64,000 nucleotides of DNA, taken from assembly GCA_000818945.1 (NCBI GenBank), contig KN805370.1, positions 260,111-324,110 of the forward strand, given 5' to 3'. Shown piece after piece: positions 1-7,645 of this stretch. Source of the stretch: Schizochytrium sp. CCTCC M209059 (taxonomy: Eukaryota; Sar; Bigyra; Thraustochytrida; Thraustochytriidae). The translations under genes and the position numbers were made by a program. Each line of letters starts with the position of its first letter. Within the stretch, counting starts at the first letter, position 1. The notes beneath the pieces were generated by a model. It was not told where the DNA came from, ran no database searches, and saw nothing but the letters and a program-made list of their open reading frames with translations.

Positions 1-1340
1 AGGACGCTTTGAATAAAGGCTATAAGGACGTCGATGCGAATCGCTTCGACCTCGACGGAAATGGCCGAAGATTGAATCAGCAAGGCCGCGACACGGAAGT
101 GGGAAAGGAGGCCTCGGAGAGTCCCAAAGGGGAAAAAACCCAGTTGTACAGAGACCGTGCCGCGGAGCGCCGAGCTGGTCGCGGGGGGCTCGTTGACGCC
201 GTAGACCATGCCAGCGAGTACGCTAGCGTTTTGGGACCAACGGACGACAACGGTGAAGATTTTGGTCACCTCAAGCGAGGGCTTGACCTCGACCAGGTTC
301 GAAAACGCCGGGAAGAGATTCGCCGCGAGGAAGAAGCTGCGGCACAACGCAGCGGTGCAGTCCAAATCTCCAGTGCAGCTGTGAGTATTGTTCATGCTTG
401 CCTTGCGCGCAATCGCCGCGATCATCATTTTATTCGCGCGCGTTCGCGTTCGTCCTTTGCGCCTGGGGCTTCGCATTTCATCTACAGCCCCAACGAGAGA
501 ATTCCACGATTGAAGCCGCGTACAATGGAACCAATAGCTTTGCTACCTTTGCACCCTCCACAGCCATCATCTCTTGCTTGGCGCGCCTGGACAGAAAGAT
601 CATCTGCAATACTCGACAACGAAAATGTCCGTGACAGTCGTTCAGGAGACGCAGAGGCCAATCATCATCATCATCATCATCATCCGAAAACCCTTGCTGC
701 CAATGATGGTGTTGAAAATCAGGATGACGATGACGACGGGGACATCTTCTCCGACGTTGAAGAAGACTACCAAATCGACACAAGCGCGGTTCTTGCGAAA
801 CGAGAGCAAGTCGAGACGAGGAACCGTAAGACGCTGCAGCAAAGTTCAGCGGCCCTTCATGAGGATCCATCTCGGTCTCAATATGCTGGCGACAAAAATT
901 CATTCATTCATGTACGCGACGGTGATTCACCAGCCTTGGACCAAGTCAACTCAGCCACTGTGCATACTGACGTGGATACTTCTCGAGTCATCGCACAAGC
1001 CAAGAATAGTTCACCAATCCGCCCAGAGATCGGACCTAGTTTTCAGGACGAAGGAAACAAGACCGCATATCCGGAAGTTGGTCCATCAATGCAAAGCGAA
1101 GGTGGGGAAGCCTGTGCTTATCCAGAAGTTGGACCAAGTTTCCAAGACGAAGGAAACAAGACCGCATATCCGGAGGTTGGTCCATCGATGCCAAACGAAG
1201 GTGGGGAAGCAAGTGCTTACCCAGAGGTTGGACCAAGTCTCCAAGACGGGGAGTACAATGCATATCCCGAGGTCGGTCCAATGTACGAAGACGACGAGGG
1301 TGCTGCCGAGGCTTATCCCGAAGTAAGTGAGCAAGATTAA
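1..1340 (+). CDS. IK: RED/IK-like spliceosomal protein, 5' partial
   Basis: The frame is open from the first bases of the window, so the true start lies upstream. The visible part carries the RED N-terminal signature: YRDRAAERRAG, then SEYASVLGPT and HLKRGLDLDQVRKRREEI, matching the order in human IK and plant SMU2 partners. A second conserved block (about residues 148-172: FAPG..HFIYS, then a proline/arginine stretch) corresponds to the FLPGR..(F/Y)VYD segment of the family. IFSDVEEDY near residue 248 corresponds to the IFEDIGDY motif. RED proteins act in spliceosome activation together with SMU1. Odd features are an eight-histidine run from a CAT microsatellite and a C-terminal array of YPEVGP repeats. 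A GTGAGT at 381 looks like a splice donor, but the conserved blocks continue in frame across it, so I read the gene as unspliced here. Confidence 0.8.
   Translation, partial: DALNKGYKDVDANRFDLDGNGRRLNQQGRDTEVGKEASESPKGEKTQLYRDRAAERRAGRGGLVDAVDHASEYASVLGPTDDNGEDFGHLKRGLDLDQVRKRREEIRREEEAAAQRSGAVQISSAAVSIVHACLARNRRDHHFIRARSRSSFAPGASHFIYSPNERIPRLKPRTMEPIALLPLHPPQPSSLAWRAWTERSSAILDNENVRDSRSGDAEANHHHHHHHPKTLAANDGVENQDDDDDGDIFSDVEEDYQIDTSAVLAKREQVETRNRKTLQQSSAALHEDPSRSQYAGDKNSFIHVRDGDSPALDQVNSATVHTDVDTSRVIAQAKNSSPIRPEIGPSFQDEGNKTAYPEVGPSMQSEGGEACAYPEVGPSFQDEGNKTAYPEVGPSMPNEGGEASAYPEVGPSLQDGEYNAYPEVGPMYEDDEGAAEAYPEVSEQD
1032..1325 (+). repeat. YPEVGP tandem repeats inside the RED/IK gene
   Basis: Two near-identical 99-base units (1032-1130 and 1131-1229) encode 33 residues each, GPSFQDEGNKTAYPEV followed by GPSMxxEGGEAxAYPEV. 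They are followed by two degenerate partial copies. The C-terminal part of other RED proteins has a single SYAECYP-like motif, so this may be a lineage-specific amplification of a short linear motif. Confidence 0.85.
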
Positions 1341-1600
1341 AATTGTAAATAGTAACGCAAGTTGACGCAGCGTGGTGTGTACTTGAGTTGGAGACTCATT
1401 CGCAAGGGATTGCAGCTTCAATACGACAACTTGTGTGAAAAGCTGAACAAAAGGAAATGTCCGAATTCAAAATTGTAAATGTGATACATGCAAATGGCAA
1501 CAGTTCGAATTTCTCTTGTATTTGCTCAGGGAAGACATTGTCTGCTTACAAATACATTGAGAAAAGATCACACAAAAGAGATTTTGTTTGAAATTGTCGC

Positions 1601-1856
1601 TTAGGCCTCTGTTGGCGCAGAGGTTTTTGCCTTTTTGGCGCTGTCAGGCGCAGCGTTGACCTCGGGCTTGCGCTTCGTCGCATTGTCTGCTTTGGAAGAA
1701 TCAGCGTTTACGGGTTTCTCGTCCGAGGCCTCTTCGGCGTCATCCTCAGCCTTGTCCTCGTCCTCTTCGTTCTCATCTTTCTCGTCTTCATCATCGTCAT
1801 CGTCATTTTCCTCATCCTCCTCGCCGTCGTCATCTTCGTCCTCGCCGTCGTCATCT

Positions 1857-1888
<32 letters not shown>

Positions 1889-2374
1889 ATCACCCTCGCC
1901 ATCAAAGTCCTCGTCATCTTCCTCTTCGTCATCCTCCTCTTCCTGGGCGACCTCGGCGTCGTCACCGGCATCCTCAACGGCGTCCTCGTTGATGCCCTTT
2001 TCGAGCTTTTCCTTTTGAGTGGCAGAAAGGGTTTCAAAATCCTTGAGGGTAAATGTCTCCGGCTCGGCGTCATCACCCATCTTGACGAGCAGCACTGCAC
2101 CGCGCACAGCCTCGGGCAGCTCGTTAAACGGGTACGGCAGCTTTCCAGCATTCACCTTGTGCAGGTCTTCAACAGGGTCCCGTACGGTCATCAGAACGAC
2201 ATTTTGTTCCCTGAATTTGCCAAGAAAGGTGGCTCGACCCTGCAGACGCTTGGTAATTTCATCTTTGGCTGGCGTCATGTCCATGGTGATCTCCTCGAAC
2301 TCGCCCTTCTCGGTCATCACCACTGTCTGCACAATGGGACCAACCTTGGTCATGAGTCCCACAATGGCCTCCAT
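1601..2374 (-). CDS. conserved-looking protein with long acidic tail
   Basis: 257 residues starting at an ATG. The first 130 residues look like a folded domain (MEAIVGLMTKVGPIVQTVVM at the start, KRLQGRATFLGKFREQNVVL near residue 45). Residues about 140-220 are almost entirely Asp/Glu, and the tail carries basic clusters (TKRKPE, AKKAKTS) that could be a nuclear localisation signal. The N-terminal part reminds me of a small family of unknown function found in protists and giant viruses, but I cannot confirm that without a search. The acidic tail is typical of histone-binding or nucleolar proteins, which is inference only. It lies head-to-head with importin-5, about 1.1 kb away. Confidence 0.7.
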
Positions 2375-3466
2375 CTTGAAAATGTGTTTTTCTTCTTCTT
2401 CTTCTTGCCTTTGCAGATGGAGGTAATCGTAGATAAAGCGTCGCAGCCGTCAGTTGAACACGTTCCCTCCCTCGCACTCTTGCGCCTGCGCCCCTTCACT
2501 CATCCTTGCCCGTCCGCCCGTTCGCGACGCACATCTTATCCTCCCTGGATCAAGGCAAGGTCGTTAGGTTAGGTTGGTCGGCGCATCCTTCGCCCGCCGC
2601 CTCGCTTTGCCCGTCTGCACGCTCACTTGCACGCGCCGGTCGGTCTTTGCCTCGCACGTACCTCTCTCGTCCCGCTCGCCTTCTTTGCTGTCTCCTTGCC
2701 TGCCTTACTGCCTTGCTGCTCGCGCTTCTTGCGCTCGTGCTCGTGCTCGTGCTTCGTGCTTCGTGCTCGTGCTTATTTATGCTCGTGGTGGTTGGCGCTT
2801 TGTCGACTCGCAACTTGGCGAATCCGGTTTGGTACCACCTGTCTACTCGGCTTGGTACCGGGTACCGGTACTCAAGCCTCTTCAAAGTTATGTTGACCGC
2901 AAAGCGGTTTAGGACCTTTGGCGTGCAAGGACACGCTCCGGGGACTCCGTTTCAGGCGTTTTCCACCTGACTAGCGTCCGCGGCCATCGCCGGCCTCGTT
3001 TTGCGTCGCCGGAGCCGGCCTCTCCGGCCCCAACGACGGAAGAGGACTCGGGTCGGCGCGGAATCACCTCGGATTCTAGACGGGTGTATACTGGAAATTT
3101 TAGCGGACCTAAAGCCGAATCGGGTTGCGAGCTAGTATGTAGACCTGTGCTAGCTGTCCGTGGTAACTCGCAGAGTGCCCCCGCGGGAGATCGGCTGGCG
3201 GAGACGGCGCAGACCAGAAACACCAGCCAGGCGCTGCGAGTCGCGACGACTCGTACGCACGCACGCAAGCACGCACGCACGCACGCAAGCAAGCAAGCAC
3301 GTTCGTCCGCTCGCCCGCTCGCTCACTCGCGCACGCGCGGCCCCGCTCGCCCTCCCGCTGTCCCTGCGGCGGTGACTGCGGCGGCGCGGTCTGAAGGAGA
3401 GGCGAGGTCCGAAACGAGACGCACGAGTGGTGGCGCGACCAGAGACCACGACCATCGGGAGAAACC
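2375..3466. promoter_or_regulatory. divergent promoter region between acidic protein and IPO5
   Basis: No convincing gene. Both flanking genes start outward from this 1.1-kb spacer, so it must hold both promoters and 5' leaders. It contains pyrimidine-rich tracts, several GGTACC clusters near 2829-2868 and a CGCA/CAAG-type tetranucleotide repeat at about 3253-3300. No clear TATA box was identified. Confidence 0.5.
3253..3300. repeat. CGCA/AGCA tetranucleotide repeat
   Basis: Imperfect CGCA and AAGC units repeated about twelve times, roughly 170-210 bases before the importin-5 start codon. Short ORFs across it (Arg/His/Thr-rich) are artefacts of the repeat. Confidence 0.8.
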
Positions 3467-6400
3467 ATGGAGGGTTTGCTGCGGAGCCTGCAGTCGAACA
3501 ACAACGCAGAGCGCGATGCCGCCGAGAAGCAGTTCGTGCAGGCGTTGGCGAGCGATGTCAGGTCGACCATGAACAACCTCCTGCAGCTCGTGCTCGTTAG
3601 CCCAGATGCGGCCATCTGCCAGTTCGGCGCCGTGCTCTTCCGCGGCCAACTTACTCGGAAAAAGACCGGAGAGAAGTGGTGGAAGACCTTGAGCAACGAC
3701 GAGAAGGAGAACCTTCGTAGCGTGCTCCTCGGCAGGCTGCAGTCCGCACCCACGCCCAAAACCAAGCGCCAAGTCAGTCAGATTGTGGCCCAGGTCGCAC
3801 GCATGTCCCTTGACCAAAATGGCAATGATAACTGGCCCACGCTGCTCGGTAACCTTGCGCAAATGTGCTCGAGCTCCGACGAAGGTGGCGCAACGGCGCA
3901 TGTGGCAGTCATCACGATCGAAGAACTCATGAAGACTGTTCCCACCAAGGTCGAGGTGGGCAGCACCCCCTTTGAATTGCGCGATCTCCTGACTAAACTC
4001 ATGACGTCACCGCCCAATGACAATATCCAGGTGCGCATCGCGGCCGTCTCGGCGGGCGCGTGTCTGCTCACCTTTCTCGATGAGGACGATGCATCCGAAT
4101 TTCATGCCATCGTGCCTGCGGCGCTCAATGTTGTCACCGCTGTGGGCAATAATGAGGAACTCTTGCTCAAGTGGTGCGAGTCCGTCATTGAGATGATTCA
4201 GAACCAGCCTCGTCTCGTTCACAAGAGCAACGTGGCTGAGCCTCTCGTTAAGACCATGCTCGAGCTCGGTGCCGCCGCTGCCAATAACGGCTCGGAGGAT
4301 GTGCAGAAGCAGAGCCTCGAGGTGTGTGTGCAGATCGCCATGGAACTTCCTGTTGCCATCAAGTCCAATCAGGAGCTCATCAAGAGCCTGCTCGAGAGCT
4401 GCATCCGCCTCACGCTTAGTGTCGACGAGGATGAGGACGAGGACGACTTTGCCAAGGTCGAGGGCGCCGCCACGGAAGACACCCTGTACGACCATGGTTT
4501 CCGCGCCCTCTACCTCCTGATCGAGAACATTGGCGAGGACCTTACCGTGCCCCTGCTCTTCCCTATGATCCACCAGCTTCTTACTGCCTCGGGCGACTGG
4601 CGCCGCGAGCGAGCCGGCATCAGCGCGCTCAACTCGTTGGCCTATACTTCGGGCAAATTGCTCTACGAGAACCTGCAGTCTGTTCTCGAACGCCTTGTGC
4701 CCTTTGTCAACAACCCGAACACGAAAATGCGTGTGCGCCACGTGGCGCTTGACACGCTCAGCACCCTGCTCTTCGTGTACTCTGACGCCAGCACGCTCTA
4801 CGACGAGGATGAGGACTCTGACGAGACCGGGTTTGACTCGAGCGGCAACAACGAGCGCCCCAATGTGCAGAAGCTCTTTGGTCCCATGCTCCTTGAGTGC
4901 ATCACCAAGACCCTCGAGCCGCCCCAGAGCAAGTCGCCCGCGCAGTGGGCCTTTGCGAGCAAGGGCGCTCTGGCTGTCGCCTACTTTTGCTCAGGTTCCG
5001 AGGATGGTAAGGGAGCTGAACTCCTCGGCAACTTCACGCAGCCGATTTTGGAGCGCCTTATTGGCCTCATCAAGGCCTCCTCGGCGTTGCAGCAGCAGCA
5101 AACCGCCCAGCATGGCTTTGCTCTTGTCGACGGTGCCGTCGATGTGGCCGACGTCACGGGCTCTTGCGTCCAGGCCGTTGGCGCCGTGGCCAAGGCCCTC
5201 GGCGAGGACTTTACCCCCTTTTACGATACCTTTATGCCTCTCGTCAAGGAGCTCTACTCGCACCAAGAGCAGGCCGTGGCTGAGTCCAAGCAACACATGG
5301 CAAACCATGGTGCGGGCAAGGTCTCAACCGAGCGCTCGACCTGGAATGAGAAGCAGAGTCACCTGCTGGGTCTCATCATGGAGTGTCTTTCTCTGATGGG
5401 CATGGCTGTTGGTGCCTCCAAGTTCATGCCGGACGCCGGCGCGCTGATGGAGTTTGTCCTCCGCTACATGGACTCGGAGTGGGCAAAGGGCGACACGGAC
5501 CGCAACGCTCAGGTGGCAAGCCTTGCCACCAACATTTGCGTCTGCATGGGCGACTCGGTCGACGAGACTGTGCTCGGAAAGATTATGCCTCGCTTCATTG
5601 AGTGGGCCAACAAGTCCCATTACCATGAGGTCGACGAGGCTGAGCTCGAAAAGCTCCAGGAGGAAGACGAGGACGAGGACGAGGATCCTGACCACAGCAA
5701 GCAGTACGTCATGACCGAGGAGGGTGTTCTTTGCATTAATACTTTTCTCTTCAAGGACCGTCTCCGCGTCACCGAGCTCATCCACACGCTCGTGGCGGAC
5801 CTCGGTCTTAAACTCATGCCTTGGGCCGGCGACATTGCCACGCTCTTTATCGAGCTCCTCAACGGCGGCGTGACTTCGCCCGACTTTCAGCTTTACGCTG
5901 TCTACGGCATTGGCTGCCTCGTGACGGCTGTGGGCAAGTGGCTCAACCAGCCTGGCACCGAGGTGAACGCCGCGCGTCGCGAATTCTCGCAAACGTTGTT
6001 TCAAAAGTCTCTCGAATCGTGCGTGAACAACCTTGTGGACGGCTTCCTCGAGGCTGCCAACGAGGACGAGCAGCGCCAGGAGGAACAGGCCATGGGAAAG
6101 GAAATGGATGAGGATGAGGACCAAAGCTCGCTCCTGCTCACCGCTACTGCAAACCAGATTACCGAGATTCTCCGCGCTGGGTTTGAGAGCGGCGGGCTCA
6201 CGGACTCCAACATTGACCGTATGTGTAATGACAGCTACTCGCGCGAGCGCTTTACGCCTATCTTTGGCGTGCCGCAAAACCAGCTCGAAAACACTATCGC
6301 GACCCTCGTGTCCCTCATGCGGAGCTCGTGCGATCGCCCTCGTGGCAAGCCTTGGTGGAAGGATTCGCACAACCACGAAGTGATGGACTCTCTCGCGGAA

Positions 6401-7147
6401 AGTGTGGGTCTCCTGGTTAAGGCTCACGGCGAGGCTGCGCTGGAGCCCTTTGCGAAGCATGTTCTCCCTATTGCGGATCGCCTGCTTGACGCCCCCATTA
6501 GCAAGGACCCTGCTTCCGGCGTGACACCGTCGCTCAAGGCTGTCGGACTCTTCTTTCTCGACGACGTGATTGAGTACGGTGGGCCGCGGGCTGCTGAGCT
6601 CGTGAACAAGGCCATGCCGCACTTGCTTCGGCACGCGGACGCCGCCAACAATGGTCTTCGCCAGGCCTCCCTCTTTGGTCTCGGTGTCTGTGTTCAGCAC
6701 GGTGGTACCTACGTCGACCCGTACATGGAACAAATCGTGCAGGCCCTTGTTAAGGCGATTGAGGCCCAAGGCGCTCGCACCGGTTTCGGCGCTAGTGCTA
6801 CTGATAATGCGATCTCGGCGCTTCTCAAGTGCATCATCTTTAAGAACGCCACGAGCATCACGGCGAAGTTCCTTACGTACCCCCCGTGCACCTCGGATGC
6901 CCTCGAGTCGCGAATTGTGCATTACCGCCTCTACCGCGCTCTCGCGACGCAGAACGCCACCTTTATGCCACATGCGGACCGCATCCGCCAGATCCTGATC
7001 GAAGCTTGCAGCAACGATACCGGCCTCAGCACAAAGACTGGTGCTTTTGACGAGGAAACGGCTATTGTCTCGAACGAGACGAGGGCCTGGGTTCACACTA
7101 ACCTTGGTGGCCCTGCGCCTGGCCAGGCACCAGTGCCACCCTCATGA
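3467..7147 (+). CDS. IPO5: importin-5 / karyopherin beta-3 family nuclear transport receptor
   Basis: 1226 residues from an ATG in good context (ACCATGG). The N-terminus (MEGLLRSLQSNNNAERDAAEKQ) and the following GAVLFRGQLTRK match the first HEAT repeats of IPO5/Kap121, and HEAT-like helices continue to the C-terminus. Acidic loops occur at about residues 318-326, 446-452 and 732-742. The last of these precedes YVMTEEGV, in the position of the Ran-contacting acidic loop of IPO5. The protein is about 130 residues longer than human IPO5, mainly through these loops. Expected role: RanGTP-dependent import of ribosomal proteins and histones. No intron is needed. It ends convergently with SPAG1. 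Confidence 0.93.
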   Translation: MEGLLRSLQSNNNAERDAAEKQFVQALASDVRSTMNNLLQLVLVSPDAAICQFGAVLFRGQLTRKKTGEKWWKTLSNDEKENLRSVLLGRLQSAPTPKTKRQVSQIVAQVARMSLDQNGNDNWPTLLGNLAQMCSSSDEGGATAHVAVITIEELMKTVPTKVEVGSTPFELRDLLTKLMTSPPNDNIQVRIAAVSAGACLLTFLDEDDASEFHAIVPAALNVVTAVGNNEELLLKWCESVIEMIQNQPRLVHKSNVAEPLVKTMLELGAAAANNGSEDVQKQSLEVCVQIAMELPVAIKSNQELIKSLLESCIRLTLSVDEDEDEDDFAKVEGAATEDTLYDHGFRALYLLIENIGEDLTVPLLFPMIHQLLTASGDWRRERAGISALNSLAYTSGKLLYENLQSVLERLVPFVNNPNTKMRVRHVALDTLSTLLFVYSDASTLYDEDEDSDETGFDSSGNNERPNVQKLFGPMLLECITKTLEPPQSKSPAQWAFASKGALAVAYFCSGSEDGKGAELLGNFTQPILERLIGLIKASSALQQQQTAQHGFALVDGAVDVADVTGSCVQAVGAVAKALGEDFTPFYDTFMPLVKELYSHQEQAVAESKQHMANHGAGKVSTERSTWNEKQSHLLGLIMECLSLMGMAVGASKFMPDAGALMEFVLRYMDSEWAKGDTDRNAQVASLATNICVCMGDSVDETVLGKIMPRFIEWANKSHYHEVDEAELEKLQEEDEDEDEDPDHSKQYVMTEEGVLCINTFLFKDRLRVTELIHTLVADLGLKLMPWAGDIATLFIELLNGGVTSPDFQLYAVYGIGCLVTAVGKWLNQPGTEVNAARREFSQTLFQKSLESCVNNLVDGFLEAANEDEQRQEEQAMGKEMDEDEDQSSLLLTATANQITEILRAGFESGGLTDSNIDRMCNDSYSRERFTPIFGVPQNQLENTIATLVSLMRSSCDRPRGKPWWKDSHNHEVMDSLAESVGLLVKAHGEAALEPFAKHVLPIADRLLDAPISKDPASGVTPSLKAVGLFFLDDVIEYGGPRAAELVNKAMPHLLRHADAANNGLRQASLFGLGVCVQHGGTYVDPYMEQIVQALVKAIEAQGARTGFGASATDNAISALLKCIIFKNATSITAKFLTYPPCTSDALESRIVHYRLYRALATQNATFMPHADRIRQILIEACSNDTGLSTKTGAFDEETAIVSNETRAWVHTNLGGPAPGQAPVPPS

Positions 7148-7645
7148 GACAAGTCAAACTCCTTCACACATAGACACAACTAACAAACATCAAAATTCTA
7201 CAAGATTATCATACCACAACTTTTGGAAAAGATTGCCATGTATGTGCTGTGCTAATGGGGTGGGTGATCCCGGGGTCTGCTGACTTTCCCCGAAAGGAAT
7301 GATCTTGTCATATCAAGAGGCTAGCAAGTGCCGGTTGGGAACCACGTTTCCGAAAATAAACGAGACGAGAATGTCAAGTCGATGCAACGTGCAAGTCGAA
7401 GTGAACGTAATATCCATCGGCGAACATGACAGCCAATACACACCAGGAGCGTTCTCGGAAATGACGATGCCAGAAACCCAAGAAAATGTGAACTTGAATA
7501 CTTCAAAGAGAGATTAAATTCCTCAGGAAGACACAGGCATGCACATGCTCGATGTTTTTACGGTCAAATAAGCAGCAGCGAGAAGAGTCCTTTTACAAAG
7601 ATCAAGTTTCAAACCTTACGGTGATAACGAGTGATAACGACCAAT
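7148..7645. other. convergent 3' spacer
   Basis: About 500 bases between the stop codons of IPO5 and SPAG1. It has lower GC than the flanking genes. Only short ORFs without family resemblance are present. It probably holds the two 3' UTRs. Confidence 0.6.

Noticed and set aside
381..487. Possible intron in the RED/IK gene (GTGAGT donor, TCTACAG acceptor)
   Set aside because: Removing it shifts the frame into an early stop, while the unspliced frame keeps recognisable RED blocks on both sides.
478..1421. Other-frame ORFs across the RED/IK repeats
   Set aside because: They are shadows created by the 99-base repeats and the CAT tract.
5324..7096. 590-codon minus-strand frame inside importin-5
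   Set aside because: Antisense of a confidently assigned HEAT-repeat gene, without any family resemblance; GC-rich codons create long antisense frames.
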